14,400 bases of DNA from JAEUSI01 sp036782915 (GCA_036782915.1 DAIPYE010000076.1:1-14400), one strand, 5' to 3'; shown: positions 1 to 7,723, numbered from the stretch's first letter. Numbers and translations: made by a program. Notes: generated by a model not told the origin, from the sequence alone.

Positions 1-309
1 AAATATTTTCTTGAGATCGGAAATGAAGTGACATTCGGACATAATGCAGTTGTACACGGATGCAGAATCAAAAATAATGTACTTGTAGGAATGGGATCGG
101 TAATACTTGACAGAGCAGTTGTAAATTCAAATTCAATTGTAGCAGCAGGAGCACTTATAAAGGAAGGATTTGAAGTACCGGAAGGTGTACTTGTCGCCGG
201 TGTTCCGGCTAAAATCATGAGAGATCTTTCGGCTGATGAGATTTTTAAAATTAAAGACAGCTCAAATGGATATGTTGGACTGGCGAAAGAATATCTTATT
301 AAAAGTTAA
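1..309 (+). CDS. gamma carbonic anhydrase / hexapeptide-repeat transferase family protein, 3' end (partial)
   Basis: The reading frame is open from base 1, so this is the C-terminal 102 codons of a gene that begins outside the window. The visible part has the isoleucine/valine-patch rhythm of left-handed beta-helix (hexapeptide) proteins, e.g. IGNEVTFGHNAVVHGC. The His pair five residues apart (residues 14 and 19 of the fragment, GHNAVVHGC) matches two of the three zinc ligands of gamma-class carbonic anhydrases such as Cam/YrdA/PaaY. The segment GVPAKIMRDLSADEI is the usual exit from the helix into the C-terminal alpha-helix. The family forms trimers in the cytoplasm; some members hydrate CO2, others are thioesterases or of unknown activity, so the reaction cannot be fixed here. 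The third His ligand and the start lie upstream of the window. Family assignment is confident, activity is not. Confidence 0.88.
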   Translation, partial: KYFLEIGNEVTFGHNAVVHGCRIKNNVLVGMGSVILDRAVVNSNSIVAAGALIKEGFEVPEGVLVAGVPAKIMRDLSADEIFKIKDSSNGYVGLAKEYLIKS

Positions 310-327
310 AAGTCTGCCTTAACAAAG

Positions 328-364
328 CCGGGTTAAAGATAAGAATGTAAGAAAGGTAAACCGG
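328..364. other. imperfect hairpin downstream of the gamma-CA gene
   Basis: CCGGGTTA (328-335) can pair with TAAACCGG (357-364), 7 of 8 positions, across a 21-nt loop. It lies 19 bp after the stop codon and could be the 3' hairpin of the upstream gene, but no T-run follows, so I do not call it an intrinsic terminator. Confidence 0.3.
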
Positions 365-375
365 TTAATTTAATG

Positions 376-543
376 ACTTAAGTTGATCGCTAATATCTTT
401 TAAAATTATTTTTTGCCAAAATTACACAAATTTTCACAAATTTTAATAAAGGTTGCTCTAATAAATATTCAATTAAATTCGTGTTAATTCGTGAAATTAG
501 TGGCTATTCTTCTGATCTTATTTTTAAAACGGTCAACTTAAGT
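376..543. repeat. MITE-like palindromic element with 14-bp terminal inverted repeats and 5-bp flanking direct repeat
   Basis: ACTTAAGTTGATCG (376-389) is repeated inverted as CGGTCAACTTAAGT (530-543), 13 of 14 positions. The pair is flanked immediately outside by TAATG on both sides (371-375 and 544-548), the pattern of a target-site duplication. Inside is a second imperfect inverted repeat, 415-443 against 475-504, with 31 nt of loop. The spacing between outer and inner arms is 25 bp on both sides, so the whole 168 bp behaves as one long imperfect palindrome. No ORF is encoded. This is what a non-autonomous transposon (MITE) or a mobile intergenic palindrome looks like. The inverted and direct repeats are seen directly; mobility is inference and needs other copies in the genome. 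Confidence 0.5.
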
Positions 544-585
544 TAATGATTCTGTTCAATTTCAGATAAAATTAATGATAATCAA

Positions 586-614
586 TTGACAAAGTTATAT
601 TATATAGATATTTT
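586..614 (+). promoter_or_regulatory. candidate sigma70-type promoter for the cold-shock gene
   Basis: A perfect TTGACA (586-591) is followed after 17 bp by TATTTT (609-614). The start of transcription would be near 621, giving a leader of about 50 nt before the ATG at 670. The leader is A/T-only over its last 35 bases and has no Shine-Dalgarno sequence. No cold-box motif was recognised. The rest of this gene-free stretch outside the palindromic element shows nothing further. Confidence 0.5.
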
Positions 615-669
615 TACACCGTACAAAATTTAAAAAAATAGTTTTTTAAATAATTTCAATAAAAAAATA

Positions 670-873
670 ATGGCAAAAGGCAAAGTAAAATGGTTTAATG
701 CAAACAAGGGATTCGGATTTATTTTATCGGATGAAGGGAAAGATGTTTTCGTTCATTTCTCAGATATCAGCTCAGAACAGTCTTATAAATCACTTGAGGA
801 TGGCGCTGAAGTAGAATTCGAAATTACAGAAGATGCAAAAGGACAAAGAGCATCTAATGTAAAAGTGATCTAA
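670..873 (+). CDS. cspA: cold-shock protein, CspA family
   Basis: A 67-aa single cold-shock domain (five-stranded OB fold) that binds single-stranded RNA/DNA and acts as an RNA chaperone or antiterminator in the cytoplasm. The N-terminus GKVKWFNANKGFGFI carries RNP1 (KGFGFI, residues 13-18) and the conserved Trp8. RNP2 is VFVHF (residues 26-30), and the C-terminus ends in the typical A-x-N-V (ASNVKVI). Length is standard for the family, and ATG 670 is the only start compatible with the conserved N-terminus. It is monocistronic: its own promoter lies upstream and a strong intrinsic terminator follows 13 bp after the stop. The symbol is the family name; it could be one of several csp paralogues, not necessarily cold-induced. 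Confidence 0.96.
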   Translation: MAKGKVKWFNANKGFGFILSDEGKDVFVHFSDISSEQSYKSLEDGAEVEFEITEDAKGQRASNVKVI

Positions 874-886
874 CAAAATTACCCGT

Positions 887-931
887 AAAACCCCCGAAAT
901 TTTATTAGTTTAACATTAACCGGGGTTTTTT
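887..931 (+). terminator. intrinsic terminator after cspA
   Basis: AAAACCCC (887-894) pairs with GGGGTTTT (922-929), and the T-run continues to 931. The loop is long and A/T-rich. It lies between cspA and the next gene, separating the cold-shock gene from the following operon. Confidence 0.85.
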
Positions 932-954
932 GTATTAAAATAATTATTAAAATC

Positions 955-1380
955 TTGACACTTCATAAAGACAAAATCAGTGAAGAAGATTTTATCAGCA
1001 TAGAGAAACTCTTCTCCGGAACATTTGAAAGAACCGATTCTGCATTTTCAATCAATATCAAATGCAGCAATATAAATTCAAATATAAGTCTGGAATTAAT
1101 AAAAGATGAGAGATCTGAATATCTGGTTTCGGTTTATACAAATAATACACATCTTCAGTTACAATCCTGTACTAATATCATTGTAAGCGAAATGCTTGAG
1201 GAAGTGATCTTTATTTCTGAAACCGCAGAAACGATCTCAGGGCTTATTATTTCAAAACAGGGTGACTGCGCATTATATTCTAATGTTGATAAAAAAGTTT
1301 TGCGTTCGGATTTTTCTGAGCTGAATTCAGAAAAACTGCTGTCTGCAATTGCGCTGTCGGTTACGGAATCAATGAATTAA
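955..1380 (+). CDS. hypothetical protein, first gene of the ybeY-topA operon
   Basis: I do not recognise this 141-aa protein. It is soluble-looking, with no signal peptide or membrane segment, acidic, and rich in Ser, Asn, Ile and Glu. It seems to have an alpha-helical start (SEEDFISIEKLFSG), alternating beta-like strands in the middle (SLELIKDERSEYLVSVYT; VIFISE; GLIIS) and a helical C-terminus (SEKLLSAIALSVTESM). No catalytic motif is visible. The start is chosen as TTG 955: the first in-frame ATG (1192) would remove more than half of the protein, and TTG is used by neighbours. The same TTGACA bases could be misread as a -35 box, but no -10 follows. It sits 42 bp upstream of ybeY on the same strand and just after the cspA terminator, so it probably leads the operon. 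The coding call rests on the long open frame, neighbour-like composition and tight context. Confidence 0.72.
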   Translation: MTLHKDKISEEDFISIEKLFSGTFERTDSAFSINIKCSNINSNISLELIKDERSEYLVSVYTNNTHLQLQSCTNIIVSEMLEEVIFISETAETISGLIISKQGDCALYSNVDKKVLRSDFSELNSEKLLSAIALSVTESMN

Positions 1381-1422
1381 TATCACAAATATTTTTAAAA
1401 CTGAATTTGTACTGATCGGGTA

Positions 1423-1872
1423 TTGAAAATAAATTTTATTTACAATGGTATCAGACTTTCTGATTTTGGTAAAATTGATAAAAAAGTTTTTAAAGAGAAC
1501 ATAAAGTATATTATAAAAAATATAAGCACAGAAGAGAATATTAAGCTTAGTTATATAAGTCTGATTTTTTGCAATGATGAAATTATCAGGGATTACAATA
1601 AAAAATATCTGAACCATGATTATGAAACAGATATAATTACATTTCATGATACAGATGAAAAGAGTCAGACAGAAGGTGAGTTACTGATATCACTTGAAAC
1701 AGTAAAATATAATTCTGAAAGATTTAAAACAATTTACGAGAATGAGATTTACAGAGTAATAATACATGGTGTGCTGCACTTATGCGGATACAAAGATAAG
1801 ACATCTGCCGAGAAATCGAAGATCAGAAAAAAAGAAGATTTTTATTTAAATAGACTGAAACAAAAAATATAA
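1423..1872 (+). CDS. ybeY: endoribonuclease YbeY, 16S rRNA maturation factor
   Basis: YbeY is a zinc-dependent single-strand RNase involved in 16S rRNA 3'-end processing and ribosome quality control. The signature is HGVLHLCGYKD, with ligands His115 and His119. The third position, normally His in GYDH, falls in the GYKD variant with Asp125; from memory this variant is usual in Bacteroidetes YbeY, so the protein is probably active. The upstream motif DYETDIITF (family pattern T-D-V/I-L/I-S/T-F) is present, followed by GELLIS, the usual G-[DE]-I/L-x-I-S. Length 149 aa is normal. The TTG start at 1423 gives the expected N-terminus MKINFIYNGI. The stop overlaps the next start by one base (TAATG), so it is translationally coupled to the smg-like gene. 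Confidence 0.93.
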   Translation: MKINFIYNGIRLSDFGKIDKKVFKENIKYIIKNISTEENIKLSYISLIFCNDEIIRDYNKKYLNHDYETDIITFHDTDEKSQTEGELLISLETVKYNSERFKTIYENEIYRVIIHGVLHLCGYKDKTSAEKSKIRKKEDFYLNRLKQKI

Positions 1873-2327
1873 TGCAGGAAAAAGTAATAGAAATTATTGT
1901 TTACATTTTAAATGAAATGCGGAACAGTAAACATATAAATGAAATTGATCTGAAAAAGCTGAATACAGACGGATATACAGATGCTGAAATAAATACTGCA
2001 TTTGCCTGGATATTCTCGAAGATTGAAACCGGTGAAAAAGTATTTACAAATAAAGAAGGAAAATCAAAATCGCACAGATTTTTTCACATTGCAGAGCAGA
2101 ATATATTAAGTACTGAAGCGATGGGGTTTTTAATTCAGATGAAAGAGCTGGGGATAATTACAGAAATGGATGAAGAGCTTATCATAGATAAAATATTCAT
2201 GGCAGGATATCAGAAAGCAGATGTAGAAGAGATAAAGCTTATTATATCTACTTTGTTATTCGATTTTGAGGATAAATCAAATTCTTTAAACAGGTTAGTA
2301 CTTCAGAACAATGAGACAATTCATTAA
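1872..2327 (+). CDS. smg: Smg family protein (DUF494)
   Basis: A 151-aa protein close in length to E. coli Smg. It matches the DUF494 pattern: an N-terminal helix (KVIEIIVYILNEM), then a short helical repeat with the phrase DGYTDAEINTAFAWI, a low-complexity hinge (residues about 55-75), and a C-terminal helical half with MGFLIQMKELGIIT and DKIFMAG. The molecular function of the family is not established. Linkage to topA is well known (dprA-smg-topA in proteobacteria) and is kept here, 55 bp upstream of topA, which supports the call. The ATG at 1872 overlaps the ybeY stop by one base. No membrane segments or metal motifs are visible. Confidence 0.85.
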   Translation: MQEKVIEIIVYILNEMRNSKHINEIDLKKLNTDGYTDAEINTAFAWIFSKIETGEKVFTNKEGKSKSHRFFHIAEQNILSTEAMGFLIQMKELGIITEMDEELIIDKIFMAGYQKADVEEIKLIISTLLFDFEDKSNSLNRLVLQNNETIH

Positions 2328-2382
2328 CTCACTTCGGAACTATTCAAAATTTAACACAAAGATTTTTTAATTTAATTTATAA

Positions 2383-4734
2383 ATGGGTAAATCATTAGTA
2401 ATAGTAGAGTCACCGTCTAAAGCAAAAACTATAAATAAGTATCTCGGAAAGGATTATGTAGTAGAGGCAACCGTAGGTCATATAAAAGATCTGCCGAAAA
2501 GTAAAATGAATGTAGATCTTGAGAACGGATATACAGGCACATTTCTTGTCATTCCGGGAAAGGAAAAAGTAATTGATAATTTAAGAAAGCTTGCGAGTTC
2601 ATCCGATAAAGTATATATAGCGACTGATCCTGACCGTGAAGGAGAGGCAATTGCTTCAGACATTGCAGAAGAAGTAGTAATTAATAAGAAAAAAATTCAC
2701 AGAGTGCTTTTCAATGAAATAACAAAGACGGGAATTGAGCAGGCGATGAAAAATTCCAGAAAGGTAGATGAGAATCTGGTTGCGGCTCAGGTTGCGAGAA
2801 GAGTAATGGACAGAATTCTCGGATATAAAGTGAGTCCTTTTTTGTGGAAAACATTTTATTTCGGATTGTCGGCAGGAAGAGTACAGTCGGTTGCATTGAG
2901 GGTAATTTGCGACAGGGAAGATGAAATTGAAAAATTCATTCCAAAAGAGTACTGGTCTATTGAGGGAACATTTTCCAAGCCGTCGGGAAATTCAAGATCA
3001 TTCGGCGCAAAACTTTTTAAAATAAATGATGATACTTTAAAATTTGACGGTGAAAATCCCTGTATCGAGAACATTGACAAAGCTCATAAAATATTACAGG
3101 AATTAAAAGACAATAAATACAAGATAACTGATATTCAGGTAAAGGAAGTAAAGCGAAATGCTCCTGCGCCTTTTACTACAAGTGTATTGCAACAGACAGC
3201 ATCTTCAAGGCTGGGGTTTTCTCCCAAGAAAACAATGATGCTTGCGCAGAAACTATATGAAGGAATAGAAGGCAGCAAAGAGGAAGGTCTTGTAGGACTT
3301 ATCACATATATGAGAACTGATTCTACAAGGGTCAGCGATGAAGCTGTTTCGTCCGCAAGGGATTTTATAAAAACAAATTACGGGGATGACTTTCTACCTG
3401 CAGAGGCGAAAGTTTTCAAATCAAAGAAAAAAAATACGCAGGATGCACACGAGGCAATAAGACCAACTGATGTGAACAGGAAACCCGAAGACATGAAGAA
3501 ACTTGGCAAAGATCTTCATTTGCTGTATGATCTGATATGGAAAAGATTTGTTGCGTCTCAGATGTCGCAGGCAGTGCTTGATCAGAAAACTGTTATCATC
3601 AGGGCTTTGTCTCCAAGAGGTGATAAAAATATATATTTATTCAAAGCGACCGGAAGCGTTATGAAGTTCAGCGGTTTTTTGAAAGTTTATGAAGATGTCA
3701 AAGAAGATACAACTGATAAACCTGATAACATTACAGATGAAGATGATGATCTTACGTTAATACCGGCTGATCTGAATATTGAAGATATGCTGAAAGTTTC
3801 AAATCTCACAAAGGATCAGCATTTCACAAATCCTCCTCCGAGATATACGGAAAGCAGTCTGATAAAGCAGCTTGACAAACTCGGGATCGGAAGACCAAGT
3901 ACATTTGCGGCAATTGTTTTTACTGTAATAAACAGGATGTATGTAAATCTGATTGAAAAGAAATTGTATGCTACAGTTCTGGGAAGAACTGTAAATAAAA
4001 TATTATCCGAGCATTTTAAAGATGTGATCAATGTGAATTTCACTGCGCAGATGGAAGAAGAGCTGGATACTATTGCAAACGGCAAGAGCACTTACAAAAA
4101 AGTTTTAGACGATTTTTACTTGCCATTCAATAAGGACCTGACTGAAGCAGATTCAATTGCGGCAGATATTAAAAAAGGTTTAATAGAGAAAACGGATATA
4201 AATTGTCCGGAGTGTTATGCGGAAACAGGTGCCAAGATGATTAAGAAATGGAGCCGTAACGGACAATTTCTTTCCTGCGAAACATTCCCTAAATGCAAAG
4301 GCGCTCTTCCGCTGGAGCAGCCGAGTCAAAAAGAACTTGAGACAGCAAAAAATATAATCTGTGATAAATGCGGAGCGCAGATGCAGTTAAAGGTCGGGAA
4401 GTATGGTAAATTTTACGGCTGCACAAATTATCCGAAGTGCAATGGAATTAAGCCGGTTACTCTCGGGATCACATGTCCGAAATGCAAACAGGGAGAAATT
4501 TTACAAAGGAAATCGAAACAGGGCAGATTTTTTTACGGCTGCACGAAATATCCCGAATGTGATTTTATTACAAATACGATGCCGGTAATACAAGAGTGTA
4601 CAAAATGTCATAACGGATATTTAACAAAGAAGTCTACGAAGAAAGACGGTGATTATCTGGAATGTCCGCAATGTAAGGCAAGGTATGAAGCAAAAGAAGA
4701 ATCAGTTTCAAAAGAAGAAGAAGTAATTGACTAA
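2383..4734 (+). CDS. topA: DNA topoisomerase I (type IA)
   Basis: This enzyme relaxes negative supercoils through a 5'-phosphotyrosine intermediate. The N-terminal TOPRIM domain has the catalytic Glu9 in SLVIVESPSKAKT and the metal-binding D82-P-D84-R-E86. The catalytic Tyr is Tyr309 in GLITYMRTDSTR. The type IA core continues with DAHEAIRPT and FTNPPPRYTESSLIKQLDKL. The C-terminus carries four Cys4 zinc-ribbon modules: Cys608/611/632/638, 660/663/680/686, 698/701/720/726 and 739/742/761/764. They bind single-stranded DNA, and in E. coli the tail also contacts RNA polymerase. Length 783 aa is typical. ATG 2383 gives the canonical N-terminus and follows an A/T-rich leader with no Shine-Dalgarno. 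It is preceded by smg and followed 29 bp later by the TldD-like gene. Confidence 0.98.
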   Translation: MGKSLVIVESPSKAKTINKYLGKDYVVEATVGHIKDLPKSKMNVDLENGYTGTFLVIPGKEKVIDNLRKLASSSDKVYIATDPDREGEAIASDIAEEVVINKKKIHRVLFNEITKTGIEQAMKNSRKVDENLVAAQVARRVMDRILGYKVSPFLWKTFYFGLSAGRVQSVALRVICDREDEIEKFIPKEYWSIEGTFSKPSGNSRSFGAKLFKINDDTLKFDGENPCIENIDKAHKILQELKDNKYKITDIQVKEVKRNAPAPFTTSVLQQTASSRLGFSPKKTMMLAQKLYEGIEGSKEEGLVGLITYMRTDSTRVSDEAVSSARDFIKTNYGDDFLPAEAKVFKSKKKNTQDAHEAIRPTDVNRKPEDMKKLGKDLHLLYDLIWKRFVASQMSQAVLDQKTVIIRALSPRGDKNIYLFKATGSVMKFSGFLKVYEDVKEDTTDKPDNITDEDDDLTLIPADLNIEDMLKVSNLTKDQHFTNPPPRYTESSLIKQLDKLGIGRPSTFAAIVFTVINRMYVNLIEKKLYATVLGRTVNKILSEHFKDVINVNFTAQMEEELDTIANGKSTYKKVLDDFYLPFNKDLTEADSIAADIKKGLIEKTDINCPECYAETGAKMIKKWSRNGQFLSCETFPKCKGALPLEQPSQKELETAKNIICDKCGAQMQLKVGKYGKFYGCTNYPKCNGIKPVTLGITCPKCKQGEILQRKSKQGRFFYGCTKYPECDFITNTMPVIQECTKCHNGYLTKKSTKKDGDYLECPQCKARYEAKEESVSKEEEVID

Positions 4735-4763
4735 TTCTTAAACTATTAAATTATTTCAATAAA

Positions 4764-6371
4764 ATGCACAGAAGAGATTTCATAAAAACCACATCTATTG
4801 GGTGCTGCGGAACAATTATTGGGAGCAGTTTGCTAGAGAATGTTTTTGCAAATAATCTTTCCGGAAGTAATGTAAGTGAAGAATCTTTAAAAAATTTTCT
4901 CAGTTTTTCAGAAGAAGATTTCAAACAAATGGCAGACACTTCTATTTTCATTGCAAAGAATAACGGCGCATCATATTCAGATCTGCGAATTTGTAAAAAC
5001 AGAAATCAGAATATCAGCACAAGGGAAGAGATGATACGCAGCATTTCAGACAATGAAAGTCTGGGATTCGGTGTCAGGGTTTTGGTGAACGGGACCTGGG
5101 GTTTTGCTTCAAGCGCTCAGATAAATGAAAATGAAATATCAAAGATGACAATCCTAGCATGTGAAATTGCAAAAGCAAATTCTGTTTTACAGAAAAGTCC
5201 CGTAGAATTAGTTCCTGTAAGATCTTATATCGATGAATGGAAAACTCCCATTAAGATAAATCCTTTTGATATTTCAATTACCGAGAAGATCGACCAGCAG
5301 CTCAAATACAATAAAATAGCATTATCCGGCGGAGCTGATTATGTGAATTCTTTCATGTGGTTTATAAACGAATGGAAATATTTTGCTTCATCTGAAGGAT
5401 CATACATTACGCAGGATCTTTACAGGATCTGGGCTGAAACTGAAACAACAGTTGTAGATAAAAAAGAAGGTAAGTATGAATCCAGAACTACTGACATAGC
5501 TCCTCTCAGTATCGGATATGAATATTTCAATGAGTTTCCGTTTGAAAAAGAAATTGAAGCAGGTGTGGAAACTGCGAAAATGAAGTTGAAAGCTCCTGAT
5601 ATAATTCCGGGAAAAAAAGATGTGATCATACATGCAAATAATTTATTCTTAACAATTCACGAATCATGCGGGCATCCGACAGAGCTTGACAGAGCATTGG
5701 GATATGAAGCGAATTATGCAGGAACAAGTTTTATGACGCCGGATAAATTAGGGAAATTAAAATACGGATCTGAACTTATAAATTTAACTGCCGACAGAAC
5801 ACAGAAATACGGATTAGCAACCAGAGGATATGATGATGACGGAGTAAAGACAGTTGAATTCCCAATTATAGAAAACGGATTATTTGTAGATTATCAGACT
5901 ACACGCGAACTTGCGAAGAAGATCGGGAATGATGATTCAAATGCATGCGCTTATGCTGCAAGCTGGTCCAGTTTTCCGATTCAGAGAATGCCGAATATTT
6001 CAATGCAGCCTACAAAGGAAAAAAGAAGTCTTGCAGATCTTATAGCAGAAACAGAAGATGCTCTTTTGATAGTCGGAAGAAGCAGCTGGAGTATAGATAT
6101 GCAGAGATATAATTTTCAATTCACCGGACAGGAGTTCTGGGAAATAAAAAACGGAAAGAAAACAGGAATGGTAAATAATGCGGCATATCAGGGAAACACA
6201 GTGGATTTCTGGAATTCATGTGATGCAATATGTGACGAGAGTGAATATTTCCTTGGAGGATCATTGTTTTGCGGAAAAGGCGAACCGGGACAGGTTTCTC
6301 CGGTAAGCCACGGTGCAGTTCCTTCAAGATTCAAAAATGTTAATATATTAAATACAAAATCTCAAATTTAA
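4764..6371 (+). CDS. tldD: TldD-like metalloprotease with twin-arginine signal peptide
   Basis: This is the catalytic subunit type of the TldD/TldE(PmbA) zinc protease, which cleaves unfolded peptides and, in E. coli, microcin and CcdA substrates. The active site HESCGH gives His299, Glu300 and His304, with the further conserved Glu307. The Cys in FCGKGEPGQ (Cys503) corresponds to the family's third zinc ligand. The family core AGTSF and TRGYDDDGV follows the HExxxH motif. The first 29 residues are unlike cytoplasmic TldD: HRRDFIK is a twin-arginine motif (R3, R4), then a hydrophobic stretch (about 10-24) and a VFA site after residue 29. The 535-aa length, longer than E. coli TldD, agrees with an added leader. 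I infer export of the folded enzyme by Tat. The partner gene begins 6 bp downstream, so the two are surely co-transcribed. Confidence 0.92.
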   Translation: MHRRDFIKTTSIGCCGTIIGSSLLENVFANNLSGSNVSEESLKNFLSFSEEDFKQMADTSIFIAKNNGASYSDLRICKNRNQNISTREEMIRSISDNESLGFGVRVLVNGTWGFASSAQINENEISKMTILACEIAKANSVLQKSPVELVPVRSYIDEWKTPIKINPFDISITEKIDQQLKYNKIALSGGADYVNSFMWFINEWKYFASSEGSYITQDLYRIWAETETTVVDKKEGKYESRTTDIAPLSIGYEYFNEFPFEKEIEAGVETAKMKLKAPDIIPGKKDVIIHANNLFLTIHESCGHPTELDRALGYEANYAGTSFMTPDKLGKLKYGSELINLTADRTQKYGLATRGYDDDGVKTVEFPIIENGLFVDYQTTRELAKKIGNDDSNACAYAASWSSFPIQRMPNISMQPTKEKRSLADLIAETEDALLIVGRSSWSIDMQRYNFQFTGQEFWEIKNGKKTGMVNNAAYQGNTVDFWNSCDAICDESEYFLGGSLFCGKGEPGQVSPVSHGAVPSRFKNVNILNTKSQI

Positions 6372-6377
6372 TTAACA

Positions 6378-7715
6378 ATGTTACTTACAAAAGAAGAAGC
6401 AAAAAGTTTAAGTGACAAAATACTATCCTACTCTAAAGCAGATTCTGCAATCGTAACCCTATCGGGAGGAAATACCACTAATCTGAGATTTGCGCAAAAC
6501 ACAGTCTCGACCTGCGGTGCAGTAGATTCAATTTCAATAAATATCAGATCAAACTTTGGAAAGAAATCCGGTTCGATTAGCATTACTTCTGCAGATGATA
6601 AAGATCTTGAAAATGCAGTTTTGAGATCAGAAGAAATTGCCATACTTTCCCCGGACAATAAAGAATTTCTTCCGCCTCCGGGAAAGCAGGATGTGTATCT
6701 TGAAGTAGATGAATTTTTTGAAGATACGGAAAACTTATCGCCAAAAGATATTTCAGATAAAATTTCTTATACATTAAACAAAGCTTCTGAAAAAGATCTC
6801 ACAGCAGCGGGTTATTTTGAATGCGGTACTGAATTTTTTTCTGTAAGCAACACTAATGGTTTATTTGCTTATCATAAAAATACTACTTCACAGTTTTCTT
6901 CTACAATGAGAACAAAGGACACAAACGGGTCATCTAAAATTAACAGAGAATATGCAGATATAAATTTACTTAATGTCAGAAAATTTTCGGACAGAGTTGC
7001 TGAAAATGCAATATTGTCAGGAAATCCTGAGAAGCATGATGCGGGGAAATTTGTTGCAATTCTCGACAGTGCAGCAGTATCAGATATTATTGACAGACTA
7101 ATAGGCAGTATGAATAAAAGAAGTGCTGACGAAGGAAGAAGTTTTTTCTCGGATAAAGATAAAGGAAATAAGATCGGGCAGAAGATCTCTAACAGTAAAG
7201 TGAATATAATTTCAGATCCTCAGTTGCCGGAAGCACCTTCGACTCCTTTTAACTATGAGGGAATGCCGGAATTCAGGACAGAATGGATAACTGACGGAGT
7301 ATTGAAAAATCTTTATTCCACAAGATACTGGGCTGAAAAAACCCAAAGTGAGTTTGTATCATATCCAAATAATATTTACATGAAAGGAACAGACAAAACT
7401 GTTGAGGATCTGATTGCATCAACTGAAAGAGGTATTTATGTCAACAGATTCTGGTATATCCGGGATGTGGATCCGAGTCAGTTACTGCTTACAGGGCTGA
7501 CGCGGGACGGAGTGTTTCTAATTGAAAACGGAAAAATAAAGCATGCAATAAATAATTTCAGATTCAATGAATCACCGATAAATATATTAAATAATGTAAT
7601 TGATATGTCAGTTACGGAAAAAGTAGTTGGCAGTGAAACCGATGATGCAAAAATAGTTGTACCTGCGTTAAAACTTTCCGAATTCAATTTTTCTACAATT
7701 TCAGACGCAACTTAA
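6378..7715 (+). CDS. TldE/PmbA-like subunit
   Basis: A 445-aa partner of the TldD-like protein. It has the shared TldD/PmbA N-terminal domain (residues 1-130, with VTLSGGNTTNLRFAQNTVST and a GSISIT strand) and the C-terminal barrel-like half (residues about 225-440, with GKFVAILDSAAVSDII at its start and GVFLIENGKIKHAINNFRF near the end). HExxxH is absent, as in TldE, the non-catalytic half of the heterodimer. The N-terminus MLLTKEEAKSLSDKI is hydrophilic and carries no signal peptide, in contrast to its partner. The start at 6378 lies 6 bp after the tldD stop and 8 bp separate its stop from the recombinase gene. The symbol is left blank because TldE/PmbA naming varies, but subfamily membership is clear. 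Confidence 0.88.
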   Translation: MLLTKEEAKSLSDKILSYSKADSAIVTLSGGNTTNLRFAQNTVSTCGAVDSISINIRSNFGKKSGSISITSADDKDLENAVLRSEEIAILSPDNKEFLPPPGKQDVYLEVDEFFEDTENLSPKDISDKISYTLNKASEKDLTAAGYFECGTEFFSVSNTNGLFAYHKNTTSQFSSTMRTKDTNGSSKINREYADINLLNVRKFSDRVAENAILSGNPEKHDAGKFVAILDSAAVSDIIDRLIGSMNKRSADEGRSFFSDKDKGNKIGQKISNSKVNIISDPQLPEAPSTPFNYEGMPEFRTEWITDGVLKNLYSTRYWAEKTQSEFVSYPNNIYMKGTDKTVEDLIASTERGIYVNRFWYIRDVDPSQLLLTGLTRDGVFLIENGKIKHAINNFRFNESPINILNNVIDMSVTEKVVGSETDDAKIVVPALKLSEFNFSTISDAT

Positions 7716-7723
7716 TCAGCAGA

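Noticed and set aside
955..960. TTGACA read as a -35 box rather than the start of the 141-aa gene
   Set aside because: There is no -10-like sequence 16-18 bp downstream, and the frame needs a start here because the next in-frame ATG is far inside.
1369..1647. 92-codon minus-strand frame overlapping ybeY
   Set aside because: Antisense to the ybeY coding sequence; its hydrophobic product reflects A/T-rich codons read backwards.
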